64,000 nucleotides of DNA from Micromonospora luteifusca (GTDB lineage Bacteria > Actinomycetota > Actinomycetes > Mycobacteriales > Micromonosporaceae): NCBI RefSeq assembly GCF_016907275.1, contig NZ_JAFBBP010000001.1, positions 2,532,001 through 2,596,000 on the forward strand. The letters are read 5' to 3'. Below, one piece after another: positions 25,644 to 34,707 of this stretch; within the stretch, counting starts at the first letter, position 1; every line of letters begins with the position of its first letter. The notes under the pieces were generated by a model. That model was not told the origin of the DNA. It worked only from the letters and a program-made list of their open reading frames with translations, and ran no database searches. The position numbers were made by a program, and so were the translations under genes.

Positions 25644-26413
25644 CAGTGCGCGTCCTTCCCGGCCACCGAAGCGCGGTCCGACCCGGCCGGGCGGTGCGCC
25701 TCGCCGGTGCCCACGCCGAGCAACGACTTGGTCAGCGCGGTTTCCAACAGCAACTCGCGGGCATCGCCGGTCCAGGCCACCTTGCCGGCAGCCAGCACGA
25801 CCGCATCGCGGGCCAGCCGGCGTACCACTGCCAGGTTCTGCTCCACGAGCAACACCGGCACCGACTCCGCGACCCGTTCCAACACCTCGGCCACCTCGGT
25901 CACCACCTTCGGCGCCAACCCCTTGGTCGGCTCGTCGACCAGCAGCAGCCGGTTGTCGTTGAGCAGCACCCGACCGATCGCGAGCATCTGCTGCTGCCCG
26001 CCGGAGAGCGAGCCGGCCCGTTGCCGTCCGCGCCGGTCCAGCTCCGGGAAGAGCGCGAAAACCTTGTCGTACGCCGGGCTGGTGCCGCGCCGCTCGGCGA
26101 GCCGCAGGTTCTCGGCGACGGTGAGGCCGGCGAACACGCACCGGTCCTCCGGCACGTAGCCGAGCCCACCGCGGACCAGCCGGTGCGTGGGCCGCGCCAA
26201 CAGGCTCTGCGCGCCCATCCGGATGGTGCCGCGGACCTCCCCGGCGGGCGGGGTGAGGCCGACGATCGCACGCAACGTGGTGGTCTTGCCGACGCCGTTG
26301 CGGCCGAGCAGGACGGTCACGCCGGTCGGGGCGACCGTGAAGGACACCCCCTGGAGGATGTGCAACCCGGAGATCCGGACCGACAAATCCTCCACACTGA
26401 GGATCGGTTCCAT
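25643..26413 (-). CDS. livF: ABC transporter ATPase LivF
   Basis: This 256-residue ATPase has Walker A GRNGVGKT (about 36-43), the Q-loop region, signature LSGGQQQM, Walker B LLLVDEP and the H-loop replaced by EQN (VLLVEQNLAVV), as is normal in LivF. A C-terminal tail of about 20 residues is Ala/Gly-rich. It starts where livG stops (1-bp overlap). Confidence 0.92.
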   Translation of the reverse strand: MEPILSVEDLSVRISGLHILQGVSFTVAPTGVTVLLGRNGVGKTTTLRAIVGLTPPAGEVRGTIRMGAQSLLARPTHRLVRGGLGYVPEDRCVFAGLTVAENLRLAERRGTSPAYDKVFALFPELDRRGRQRAGSLSGGQQQMLAIGRVLLNDNRLLLVDEPTKGLAPKVVTEVAEVLERVAESVPVLLVEQNLAVVRRLARDAVVLAAGKVAWTGDARELLLETALTKSLLGVGTGEAHRPAGSDRASVAGKDAH

Positions 26414-27156
26414 CAGAGCGACTCCCCCAGGTAGGCCTCTTGCACGGTGGGGTTGCCCATCACCGTCTCCGGGGTGTCGCAGGCCAGCAGTGCGCCGTGG
26501 TGCATGACGGCGATCCGGTCGGCCAGTTCGAGGATGACGTCCATGTGGTGCTCCACCATCAGCACCGCCCGGCCGCTGTCACCGGTCAACGACTTGATGA
26601 CGGCCACCAACTCGGGCACGTCCTCCGCGCTGACCCCGGCCATCGGCTCGTCCAGCAGCATCACCCGCGGTTCACCGGCGAGCAGCAGGGCGATCTCCAA
26701 CTTGCGTTTCTCGCCGTGGGCCAGGGTGCCGGCCAGTGCCGTACCCCGATGGGCGAGACCGACCCGGTCGAGCGCCGTGTCGGCGGCGACGGCGACCTCC
26801 CGGTCGGCCGCCGCCCGCCGCCACAGTGCCATCGAGCCCCCGCGGTGCGCCTGCACGGCGAGCCGGACGTTCTCCCGCACGCTGAGCGAGCCGAAGACCG
26901 AGGACGCCTGGAAGGTACGGCCCAACCCGAGGCGGGCCCGCCGGTGCGGCGGAAGCGCCCCGATGTCCTGCCCGTCCAGGATGATCCGACCCTCCGTGGC
27001 GCGGCGCAGGCCAGTGATCAGGTTGAACAGTGAGGTCTTGCCGGCGCCGTTCGGCCCGATCACGCCCAGGAACTCCCCGGGCGCGAGGTCGAGGTAGACG
27101 CTGTCGACGATGGCGACCTCACCGATCCGCCAGGTCAGACCGCGGGTGGCGAGCAT
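26413..27156 (-). CDS. livG: ABC transporter ATPase LivG
   Basis: This 247-residue ATPase has Walker A GPNGAGKT (about 35), a LivG-type long loop after the Q-loop, signature-region LAHGEKRKLEIA, Walker B RVMLLDEPMAG and switch VEHHMD. The LAHGEKR signature is the standard LivG variant of LSGGQ. It lies three bases after the substrate-binding gene and overlaps livF by one base. Confidence 0.92.
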   Translation of the reverse strand: MLATRGLTWRIGEVAIVDSVYLDLAPGEFLGVIGPNGAGKTSLFNLITGLRRATEGRIILDGQDIGALPPHRRARLGLGRTFQASSVFGSLSVRENVRLAVQAHRGGSMALWRRAAADREVAVAADTALDRVGLAHRGTALAGTLAHGEKRKLEIALLLAGEPRVMLLDEPMAGVSAEDVPELVAVIKSLTGDSGRAVLMVEHHMDVILELADRIAVMHHGALLACDTPETVMGNPTVQEAYLGESL

Positions 27157-27159
27157 GGG

Positions 27160-28359
27160 TCAGCCCTTCATCGCCACGGCCGGTGGCGCGGTCTCGTCAC
27201 CGGTGAGGCTCTTCTGCGCGGTCGCCGTGAACGCGGTGCCGCTGCCGGTCAGCTTGGCCTGGAACATCGGCTGAAGCAGTGCGTGGTCGGCGGCCCGGAT
27301 GGTCATCTTGCCCTTGACCCCATCGAAGCTCCAGTCCTCCAGAGCGGTGACCATCTTGTCGACGTCGTCCCCGCCCTCCTGCACCGCGCGGACCACCATC
27401 TGGGCGGCGGCGAAACCGTCCGGGTGGAACAGGTCGATGGTGCTGACCTTGGCCTTCAGTGCCTTGCTGGCCTCGGTGTCGCTGGCACCGTCGAAGTAGT
27501 GCGACAGGAAGGAGATCTTCGTGCCGGCGGCACCGAAGGTCGGCCAGGAGGAACGGATGTCCAGGCCGGTGACGACCGTGGTGGACGAGAGCACGCCCTG
27601 CTGGTCGAGGCTCTGCCACATGGCCGGGGCGGTGGTGCCGGCCCACGCCACGAAGAGCAGGTCCGGCTTGGCAACCTTGATCTGGCTGGCGAACGGGGTG
27701 AACTCGGTGGCGCTGGCCGGCGCCCGGACACTGCTCACGGTTGCGCCCGCGCCGCCGATGACGGTCTTGACGGCCGCCTCGTTGGCGTCGCCGAACGCGC
27801 CGTCCTGGGCGAAGACCACGACCTTCTTACCGGCCGGGTCGCCGATGAAAGACTTGGCGGTGACCACGTCCTGGTAGGACTGCCGGCCGGAACGGAACGT
27901 GTACTTGTTCGCCCCGGTCACCGCGTCGGTGGCGGCCGGGCCGGAGATGAACAGCACCTTGTTCTGCGCCGCGATCGGCGCGACCTGCAGCGCCACCCCC
28001 GAGGCCGTGGAGCCGGCAATGATCTTCGCGCCCTTGCCGATCAGGTCCTTCGCGGCGGATACCGCCTTGGCCGGATCGCCCGCGTCGTCGACCTCGGTCA
28101 ACTCGATCTTGCGGTCACCGACCTTGCCGGTGCCCATGGTGGCAAAGTCGAGCCCCGCCTTGAACCCCTCGATGTACTGCTTTCCGTAGCTGGCCAGGGC
28201 TCCCGACTGGGAATACACCAGGCCGACCTTGACCGGCGCGGCACTGTCGCCGCCGCCGGTGGCGGTGTCCTGCGGGCTGCCACAGGCCGTGGCGGCCAGC
28301 GCCGCCGCCATCATCGTGGCGGCGGAGAGGAACACCCGCCGCGTCGTCCGGACCGTCAT
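27160..28359 (-). CDS. livK: ABC substrate-binding lipoprotein (LivK/amide type)
   Basis: This 399-residue periplasmic-binding-type protein is the first gene of the liv operon. The signal TTRRVFLSAATMMAAALAATAC contains RRVFL (twin-arginine-like) and a lipobox before Cys 26, so Tat-exported lipoprotein is likely. The mature part has the type I fold motifs VKVGLVYSQSGALASYGKQ (split) and GKGAKIIAGSTASGVAL. This group binds branched-chain amino acids, amides, urea or aromatic compounds; the ligand cannot be fixed here. Confidence 0.88.
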   Translation of the reverse strand: MTVRTTRRVFLSAATMMAAALAATACGSPQDTATGGGDSAAPVKVGLVYSQSGALASYGKQYIEGFKAGLDFATMGTGKVGDRKIELTEVDDAGDPAKAVSAAKDLIGKGAKIIAGSTASGVALQVAPIAAQNKVLFISGPAATDAVTGANKYTFRSGRQSYQDVVTAKSFIGDPAGKKVVVFAQDGAFGDANEAAVKTVIGGAGATVSSVRAPASATEFTPFASQIKVAKPDLLFVAWAGTTAPAMWQSLDQQGVLSSTTVVTGLDIRSSWPTFGAAGTKISFLSHYFDGASDTEASKALKAKVSTIDLFHPDGFAAAQMVVRAVQEGGDDVDKMVTALEDWSFDGVKGKMTIRAADHALLQPMFQAKLTGSGTAFTATAQKSLTGDETAPPAVAMKG

Positions 28360-28688
28360 TGCGACTCCACATGAGGACTCGGAGGGAGAGAACTTCTTCG
28401 TGTCGGCTCACGCTAGAAGTGACGTCACCCACGAGCTATGTGGCGGAAGCACACAAGTAACAGGAATGAGGTGGCCCGGGGTTACAACGGGCCGCACGAC
28501 CACTCGGAGACCTGCCCTCCCGGTGGCCCGAACCCCCACGGACCACGCGAGGTCTGTGTCGGGCCGCGCCATCCCGCCGCGCTTGATCGACACCCCGCCG
28601 GCCACCCCGTCGCCGCCCCGCCCCGCTTGATCGACACCATGTCGGCGGTATCGCTGCATCAATCGGGCTGGACACCGCTACATCGGCG
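28360..28688. other. 329-bp region upstream of livK
   Basis: There is no gene. It contains a GTGACGTCAC palindrome at 28419-28428, 60 bp before the livK start, which could be an operator. It also holds two copies of CTTGATCGACACC (28582 and 28626); the second begins a degraded member of the intergenic palindrome family that runs into the 3' end of the glycerophosphodiesterase gene. Confidence 0.5.
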
Positions 28689-28694
28689 TTATGG
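28626..28694. repeat. degraded intergenic palindrome, subfamily A
   Basis: The left arm CTTGATCGACACCATGTCGG is followed by GGTATCGC. The right arm ACACCGCTACATCGGCGTTATGG lacks the usual GTGGATCAAG end. The right arm overlaps the stop codon of the leftward glycerophosphodiesterase gene. Confidence 0.6.
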
Positions 28695-29810
28695 CGCGGT
28701 GGCGGCGAGGCCGGCGCGGGCGGCGACGGCGGTGTCGGGCTGGTCGGTGAAGACGCCGTCGAGGCCCAGGCCGAGGAAGAGTTCGTACTCGGCGGTGATG
28801 TCGCCACGCGCGTTGGGGTCGGTGCCGATTCGGAAGTTCATCGGGAGGAACTGGTTCTCCGCGCGGAACGTCCAGGAGTGCACGAGTAGCCGCTCCCGGT
28901 GCGCGTCGCGCACCACGTTCGTCGGGGCGAGCAGTGCACCGGCGGCGTCCCGGGGCACGATCAGATTCTTGTTCGCCCCGATGCCGTCGGCGTACCCGGC
29001 GATCCACTTCAGGCCGGCGGGTGAGGCCAGGTCCTGGTAGCTGCGGGTGTCGCCGGCGACGGTGAAGTCGTACGGGCGGCCGGTGGCGTCGAGCAGTTGG
29101 ATCAGCTTGACGTCGGTCAGCCGGCTCAACCGGCGCAGGTTGGCCGTCTCGAACGACTGGATGAAGACCGGCGAGTTCTTCCGGTCCAGTTTGTTGTGGC
29201 GCAGCACCCGGAGCAGCGGTTCCTCCAGCGGCAGGCCGATCGAGGCGAAGTAGCTCGGGTGCTTGGTCTCCGGGTAGATGCCGATGGTGCGGCCCCGTGC
29301 CCGCCCCTCGGCTCGGGCCAGGTCGATGACCTCCTGGAGGGTGGGCACCTCGAAGCGGCCGTCGAAGGCGGTGTTCGGCACCCGTGCCTGCGGAAGCCGT
29401 TCCTTGGCCCGCAGCGTCTTCAACTCGGCGAGGGTGAAGTCCTCGGTGAACCAACCGGTCACCGCGACGCCGTCGATGGTCTTCGTCGCCTTGCGGGTGG
29501 CGAACTCCGGGCGGGCGGCCACGTCGGTGGTGCCGGAGATTTCGTTCTCGTGCCGGGCGACCAGCACGCCGTCGGAGGTGGAGACCAGGTCGGGCTCGAT
29601 GTAGTCGGCACCCATCCGGATCGCCAACCGGTACGCCTCCAGGGTGTGCTCCGGCCGGTAGCCGCTGGCGCCGCGGTGGCCGATCACGATCGGTCGGTCG
29701 TTCGCCTGGGAGCGGTCCGCGTCGGTCACCGGTTCGGCTTCGGCCATCGTCGGCACGGCCACGGCGAGCAGTACGCCGGCCAGGCCCAGGGTCGAGAGGG
29801 TGCGTCGCAT
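28689..29810 (-). CDS. secreted glycerophosphodiester phosphodiesterase
   Basis: This 373-residue protein has an N-terminal signal peptide (RRTLSTLGLAGVLLAVAVPTMAEA). The GDPD domain has IGHRGASGYRPEHTLEAY, IEPDL and ARHENEISGTTDV, giving the metal/catalytic residues (H, R, E, D, H). The C-terminal GVFTDQPDTA closes the TIM-barrel. It hydrolyses glycerophosphodiesters to glycerol-3-phosphate and an alcohol outside the cell (family knowledge). The larger size with an insertion matches the GlpQ/periplasmic type. Divergent from trkH. Confidence 0.9.
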   Translation of the reverse strand: MRRTLSTLGLAGVLLAVAVPTMAEAEPVTDADRSQANDRPIVIGHRGASGYRPEHTLEAYRLAIRMGADYIEPDLVSTSDGVLVARHENEISGTTDVAARPEFATRKATKTIDGVAVTGWFTEDFTLAELKTLRAKERLPQARVPNTAFDGRFEVPTLQEVIDLARAEGRARGRTIGIYPETKHPSYFASIGLPLEEPLLRVLRHNKLDRKNSPVFIQSFETANLRRLSRLTDVKLIQLLDATGRPYDFTVAGDTRSYQDLASPAGLKWIAGYADGIGANKNLIVPRDAAGALLAPTNVVRDAHRERLLVHSWTFRAENQFLPMNFRIGTDPNARGDITAEYELFLGLGLDGVFTDQPDTAVAARAGLAATAP

Positions 29811-29951
29811 CGCCGTCTCCTGTCGTCGGGGGAAGCCGCCTCAGCAGACCTCCTCGGATTGACCGGCAGTTGGTCGATGGCTGTCCGGGAGGTGAATCTC
29901 CGGAATGGGCGTTCCCGCTCCCAGCGGCGGACGGAAAAGGAAGATTGTCTG

Positions 29952-31286
29952 GTGCGCCGGCTTTTCCGCAACCCCGTGCGGCTGGTGCCGTTCGCGTTCC
30001 TGGTGCCGATCCTGCTCGGTACCGGGTTGCTCATGGCGCGCTGGGCGACCATCGATCATGAGCGCCCGCCGGTGGTCACCGCGCTCTTCACCGCCACCTC
30101 GGCCGTGTCGGTCACCGGCATGGCGATCAACGACACGCCCAACTACTGGTCCGACTGGGGACTGCTGGTGATCACCCTGCTCACCCAGCTCGGCGGTCTC
30201 GGCATCCTCACCGTCGCGGCACTGGTCATCCTGGTGGTCTCCAGTCAGCTCGGGCTGCGCAACCGGCTCCTCGTGCAGGCTGAGACGGCGGAATTCGGCG
30301 TCGGCGATGTTGGGCGGCTGCTACGCCGGATCGCGGTGACCGTCTTCGCCTGCGAGGCGGTGATGACGGCACTGATCGCCGGTCGACTCTGGCTGGCCTA
30401 CGACTACCCACCCGGGCGGGCCCTCTGGTCGGGTGTCTTCCACGCCGTGCAGGGTTTCAACAACGGTGGCTTCTCGCTCTACTCGGACGGTCTGCTGGCC
30501 TTCAGCCGCGACCCGTGGGTGTCGCTGCCCCTGGCGGTCGGCACGATCATCGGAGGGCTCGGGTTCCCCGCGCTGTTCGAAGCGGTCCGTGAGTGGCGCC
30601 AGCCGGCGCACTGGGCGGTGTCGACCAAGTTGACCATCTGGGGCAGCGCGGTGCTGCTGCTGATCGGCTTCGCCGGTCTGCTTGCCGCCGAGTGGACCAA
30701 CGCGAGGACGATCGGCCAGTACGACGTACCCGGCAAGATGCTCGCGTCGTTCACCCAGATCGCGTTGAGCCGCACCGGCGGCTTCAGCGTCCTGAACATC
30801 GCCGCCCTGCACGAGGAGAGCTACCCCCTGCTGATCGTGCTGATGTTCATCGGTGGGGGCAGTGCCAGCACGGCCGGAGGCATCAAGGTTTCCACGTTCT
30901 TCCTGCTGGCATTCACCATCTGGGCCGAGCTGCGCGGCGAGCCCGACGTGACGGTCGGGCATCGGCGGGTGGCGAACGCCAGTCAGCGGCAGGCGGTCAC
31001 CGTGACACTGCTCGGCGTCGCGCTGATCGCCCTCGGAACGATGACGTTGCTGCTGCTCACCGAGGGCGTCCGCTTCGTCGCGGCCCTGTTCGAGGTCACC
31101 TCCGCGTTCAGCACCACCGGCCTGTCCACCGGTCTGGCCAGCGAACTGCCTGCCGGCGGTCAACTGACCCTGACCGTGCTGATGTTCATCGGCCGGGTCG
31201 GGCCGCTCACTCTCGGGTCGGCGATCGCCCTGAACACGCGACGCCGGCTCTACCGCTATCCCCAGGAACAACCCATCGTCGGCTAG
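29952..31286 (+). CDS. TrkH/KtrB-type potassium uptake protein
   Basis: This 444-residue integral membrane protein starts at GTG 29952 with AAAAGGAAG eight bases before; the frame continues upstream but over the opposite gene. It contains paired K+-filter-like segments such as SAVSVTGMA, QGFNNGGFS, LSRTGGFSV and AFSTTGLSTG, as in the Trk/Ktr family (M-P-M repeats). The channel works with the TrkA-like protein 19 bp downstream. The total of four filter loops looks complete. Confidence 0.9.
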   Translation: MRRLFRNPVRLVPFAFLVPILLGTGLLMARWATIDHERPPVVTALFTATSAVSVTGMAINDTPNYWSDWGLLVITLLTQLGGLGILTVAALVILVVSSQLGLRNRLLVQAETAEFGVGDVGRLLRRIAVTVFACEAVMTALIAGRLWLAYDYPPGRALWSGVFHAVQGFNNGGFSLYSDGLLAFSRDPWVSLPLAVGTIIGGLGFPALFEAVREWRQPAHWAVSTKLTIWGSAVLLLIGFAGLLAAEWTNARTIGQYDVPGKMLASFTQIALSRTGGFSVLNIAALHEESYPLLIVLMFIGGGSASTAGGIKVSTFFLLAFTIWAELRGEPDVTVGHRRVANASQRQAVTVTLLGVALIALGTMTLLLLTEGVRFVAALFEVTSAFSTTGLSTGLASELPAGGQLTLTVLMFIGRVGPLTLGSAIALNTRRRLYRYPQEQPIVG

Positions 31287-31304
31287 CAGGGAAGGAGCGG
31301 CGCG

Positions 31305-31973
31305 GTGTCGGCAAAGAGAGCGGACGGCGGCGGCGTCGTGGTGATCGGGCTGGGTCGCTTCGGCTGCCATCTGGCCGGGTCGTTGGCCCGGATGAACCGC
31401 GAGGTGTTGGCGATCGATCGCAATCCGGCGCAGGTGCAGCGCTGGTCGGCGCAGCTCGACCGGGTCGTCCAAGCGGACTCGACCGAGGAGGGCGCGCTGC
31501 GGCAGCTCGGGATCACCAGCTTCGGTCGGGCGGTGGTGGCCATCGGGGCCTCGGTGGAGGCGAGTGTGCTCACCGTGCTGGCGCTGGTCGAGCTGGGCCT
31601 GCCACAGGTCTGGGCCCGGGCGACCTCACAGAAGCACGCCAAGATCTTGTCCTCGGTGGGCGCACACCACGTGATCTTTCCGGAGGCGGAGACGGGGGAC
31701 CGGGTCGCGCACCTGATCGTCAGCCAACTGCTGGACTTCATCGAGTTCGACGACGATTTCGCCATCGCCACCGTCCGGGTGCCGGAGTCCCTGGTCGGGC
31801 GCACCCTGCTCGACCTGCGACCGGAGGAGCGCTACGGGGTTCGGGTGGTCGGCGCCAAACTGCCGGGTGAACGTTTCCGCTACACCTCGGACGACACCGC
31901 GCTCCCGCACGGTGGGGTGCTCATCGTCGAGGGTGGGATCGACCAGGTTCAGCGGTTCGCGGGGCAGCGCTGA
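31305..31973 (+). CDS. TrkA/KtrA-type RCK regulatory protein
   Basis: This 222-residue soluble protein has an N-terminal Rossmann (TrkA-N) domain GLGRFGCHLAGSLARM, VLAIDRNPAQV and QADSTEEGAL, and a C-terminal TrkA-C part (about 135-220). It binds nucleotide and gates the adjacent TrkH-type protein. It has a single RCK unit, like KtrA rather than the double E. coli TrkA. Start GTG 31305, closely following the transporter. Confidence 0.92.
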   Translation: MSAKRADGGGVVVIGLGRFGCHLAGSLARMNREVLAIDRNPAQVQRWSAQLDRVVQADSTEEGALRQLGITSFGRAVVAIGASVEASVLTVLALVELGLPQVWARATSQKHAKILSSVGAHHVIFPEAETGDRVAHLIVSQLLDFIEFDDDFAIATVRVPESLVGRTLLDLRPEERYGVRVVGAKLPGERFRYTSDDTALPHGGVLIVEGGIDQVQRFAGQR

Positions 31974-32040
31974 CCTGGCGTCTGAGGCCGGTGTGCCTGT
32001 CTCCGGACAATGCCCCGCTCCGCCTGCCAGCGCATAGCGT

Positions 32041-32220
32041 TCACTTCAACTCATAGCAACGGCGACGTCAAGATCGTTGCGTTAGCATTACGTCCGATGC
32101 AACGATTTTAGCGGCTTGACCTGCTTAAACGCCGCCGCATCGCAACAAGCGACTTGAAGGGCATTGGAAAGCAACGTAGCGTTTCCGATGTCAGAAAGAA
32201 CGGGTCGCAAGGAGAACGTC
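32041..32220. promoter_or_regulatory. AT-richer control region before the DUF4097-ABC cluster
   Basis: This is the most AT-rich stretch nearby. It contains the inverted repeat ATCGTTGC (32073-32080) and GCAACGAT (32099-32106), and later GGAAAGC...GCGTTTCC around 32165-32185. TTGACC at 32115-32120 could be a -35. These look like regulator sites for the exporter operon, but no local regulator gene is present. Confidence 0.4.
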
Positions 32221-32886
32221 ATGCGGAAGTTCGACAGCCCCACCCCTATCTCCACCGTCCTGGACATCCCCGCCGGCCGTGTGCGGTTCATCGCCGCCGA
32301 CCGCGTCGACACCGCGGTCGAGATCCTCCCCGCGGACGCCTCGAACGGCCGCGACGTGCAGGTCGCGGAGCAGACCACTGTCGAATACAGCGACGGCGTT
32401 CTGCGGATCGAGGCTTCGGCGAAGAACAGGTACTTCGGCAGTTCCGGATCCATCGAGGTGACGGTCCAACTGCCCGCCGGTTCCCGGGTCGAGGCCAAGG
32501 CGGCCAGCGCCGAACTGCGGGGCGTCGGACGGTTCGGCGACGTCGCCTTCGAGGTCGCACACGGCCACATCAAGCTCGACGAGGCCGCCAGCGCCCGACT
32601 CACCACTGCCGCTGGTGACGTCTCGGTCGGCCGCCTCAACGGCCCCGCGGAGATCAGCACCAGAAAGGGCGACATCCGCGTCACCGAGGCCGTGCGCGGC
32701 ACGGTCGTCCTGCGCACGGACGCCGGCGAACTGTCGGTCGGCGCCGCCCACGGCGTCTCGGCCGCCCTGGACGCCAGTACCGGCTTCGGCCGGATCCACA
32801 ACGCGCTGAAGAACACCGAAGGCACCGCCGACCTGAACATCCACGCGACCACCGGCTACGGCGACGTCGTCGCCCGCAGCCTCTGA
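32221..32886 (+). CDS. DUF4097-family beta-helix protein
   Basis: This 221-residue cytoplasmic-type protein starts at ATG 32221 with AAGGAGAAC upstream. It has repeated short beta-strand units (VEAKAASAELRGVGRFGDVA, AEISTRKGDIRV, LSVGAAHGVSAA) typical of the DUF4097 right-handed beta-helix. It lacks signal and membrane segments. DUF4097 genes are often next to DrrAB-type exporters, as here (11 bp to the ATPase). Role unknown. Confidence 0.8.
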   Translation: MRKFDSPTPISTVLDIPAGRVRFIAADRVDTAVEILPADASNGRDVQVAEQTTVEYSDGVLRIEASAKNRYFGSSGSIEVTVQLPAGSRVEAKAASAELRGVGRFGDVAFEVAHGHIKLDEAASARLTTAAGDVSVGRLNGPAEISTRKGDIRVTEAVRGTVVLRTDAGELSVGAAHGVSAALDASTGFGRIHNALKNTEGTADLNIHATTGYGDVVARSL

Positions 32887-32897
32887 AGGGCATGATC

Positions 32898-33836
32898 ATG
32901 ACCAACCTGGCCATCTCAGCGAACGGGCTGCACAAGTCCTACGGCGACAAGATCGTGCTCGACGGCATCGACCTGGCCGTCCCCGAAGGAACGATCTTCG
33001 CGCTGCTCGGCCCGAACGGGGCGGGCAAGACCACCACCGTCCAGATCCTGTCCACGCTGATCCCCGCCGATGGCGGCACCGTCCACGTCGCCGGCCACGA
33101 CCTGGCCCGAAAGCCGGACGACGTACGCGGCGCGATCGGCGTCACCGGGCAGTACTCGGCCGTCGACAAGCTGCTCACCGGCGAGGAGAACCTGCTCCTC
33201 ATGGCCGACCTGAATCACCTGTCCCGCCGAGATGGCAAGCGCAAGGCCGCCGGGCTGCTCGAACGGTTCGACCTGGTCGACGCGGCAAGCAAGCCCGCCA
33301 GCACCTACTCCGGTGGAATGCAGCGCAGGCTCGACCTCGCGATGACCCTGGTCGGCGACCCCCGCCTGATCTTCCTGGACGAGCCCACCACCGGGCTCGA
33401 CCCCCGCAGCCGTCGCTCCATGTGGCAGATCGTCCGTGAACTGGTCGCCAACGGCGTCACCATCTTCCTCACCACCCAGTACCTGGAAGAGGCCGACGAA
33501 CTCGCCGACCGCATCGCCCTCCTCGACCACGGACGCCTGATCGCCGAAGGCACCGCCGAGGAGCTCAAGCGACTCATCCCCGGCGGCCACATCGAACTCA
33601 CCTTCACCGACACGCACCTGCTCGACGCCGCTCGGCACCTCCTCGGAACAGGAGTCGCCGACCCCGAGGCGCTCAGCCTGCAGGTGCCCAGCGACGGAAG
33701 TGTCCGCGCGATCCGCGAACTGCTCGCCCGCCTGGACGAAGGCTCGATCGACATCGACGAGATGAGCGTCCACACCCCCGATCTCGACGACGTTTTCCTC
33801 ACCCTCACCGGCCGCCAGAAGGAGACCACCCGATGA
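32898..33836 (+). CDS. DrrA-type ABC exporter ATPase
   Basis: This 312-residue ATPase starts at ATG 32898 (GAAGGG seven bases upstream; ATG 32892 is possible). Walker A is GPNGAGKT, signature YSGGMQRR, Walker B LIFLDEPTTGLDPR. The C-terminal 80 residues form the DrrA-type regulatory tail ending in DDVFLTLTG. It pairs with the downstream permease (4-bp ATGA overlap). Typical substrates are antibiotics or lipids; not resolvable here. Confidence 0.92.
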   Translation: MTNLAISANGLHKSYGDKIVLDGIDLAVPEGTIFALLGPNGAGKTTTVQILSTLIPADGGTVHVAGHDLARKPDDVRGAIGVTGQYSAVDKLLTGEENLLLMADLNHLSRRDGKRKAAGLLERFDLVDAASKPASTYSGGMQRRLDLAMTLVGDPRLIFLDEPTTGLDPRSRRSMWQIVRELVANGVTIFLTTQYLEEADELADRIALLDHGRLIAEGTAEELKRLIPGGHIELTFTDTHLLDAARHLLGTGVADPEALSLQVPSDGSVRAIRELLARLDEGSIDIDEMSVHTPDLDDVFLTLTGRQKETTR

Positions 33837-34606
33837 ACACCCTCACGCTCGCCATGCGTGACTCCTCCACGATGGTCCGGCGGCAGCTCAAGCGCCTGCT
33901 CCGCTACCCGTCCATGACCGTGCAGCTGGTCGCGACGCCCGCCATCCTCCTGGTCCTGTTCGTCTATGTCTTCGGCGGCACCCTTGGCGCGGGCATCGGC
34001 GGCGGTCGCGACGCCTACGTCGACTACGTCGTCCCCGGCATCCTGCTCATGGCGGCAGCCACGGCCGCGACCGGAACCGCCGTCATGGTCGCCACCGACA
34101 TGACCGAAGGCATCATCGCCCGCTTCCGCAGCATGCGAATCTCCCGGGCCTCGGTCCTGACCGGCCACGTCATCGGCAGCCTCGTCCAGCAGTTGCTCAG
34201 CATGGCCGTTCTCATCGGCATCGCCCTCGCCATCGGCTTCCGCCCGAACGCCAGCGCAGTCGAGTGGCTGGCCGCCGCCGGAGTGCTCACCCTGCTCGTC
34301 CTGGCCGTCACCTGGCTGGCGGTCGCTCTCGGCCTGAAGTCCTCGACCCCCGAGGCCGCCAGCAACGCGCCGATGCCCCTGATCCTGCTTCCCTTTCTCG
34401 GCAGCGGCTTCGTCCCCACCGACTCCATGCCCACCGCCCTCCGCTGGTTCGCCGAATACCAGCCCTTCACCCCGATCATGGAAACCGTCCGCGGCCTTCT
34501 GCTCGGCACCCCGATCGGCAACAGCGCCGTCATCGCCGCCGCCTGGTGCACCGGAATCGCCCTCGTCTCCTACCTCTGGGCCAAGAACACCTTCAACAAG
34601 GCCTGA
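33833..34606 (+). CDS. DrrB-type ABC-2 permease
   Basis: This 257-residue permease has about six hydrophobic helices. A first cytoplasmic segment RDSSTMVRRQLKRLLRYPSM is followed by IVARFRSMRISR-type EAA-like loop residues (GIIARFRSMRIS) and a C-terminal helix ending SYLWAKNTFNKA. It starts at ATG 33833 with a four-base overlap of the ATPase stop. It would export with the ATPase at 32898. Confidence 0.9.
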   Translation: MNTLTLAMRDSSTMVRRQLKRLLRYPSMTVQLVATPAILLVLFVYVFGGTLGAGIGGGRDAYVDYVVPGILLMAAATAATGTAVMVATDMTEGIIARFRSMRISRASVLTGHVIGSLVQQLLSMAVLIGIALAIGFRPNASAVEWLAAAGVLTLLVLAVTWLAVALGLKSSTPEAASNAPMPLILLPFLGSGFVPTDSMPTALRWFAEYQPFTPIMETVRGLLLGTPIGNSAVIAAAWCTGIALVSYLWAKNTFNKA

Positions 34607-34624
34607 ACATCAGCACACCAAACG

Positions 34625-34654
34625 GGGCCGTCAGACCAACTGGTCTGACGGCCC
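34625..34654. terminator. strong hairpin between convergent genes
   Basis: GGGCCGTCAGACCA and its complement form a perfect 14-bp stem with a 2-nt loop (AC), 18 bp after the permease stop. It can act in both directions between the permease and the leftward kinase gene. Confidence 0.75.
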
Positions 34655-34707
34655 TGAATCGTGACAACGCGCTGACCGTCGCCGTCAGCGACCGTCGCGG
34701 CTCTCGG

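Noticed and set aside
28419..28428. Strong operator claim for GTGACGTCAC upstream of livK
   Set aside because: A single 10-bp palindrome in GC-rich DNA is weak evidence; kept only as a note in the region entry.
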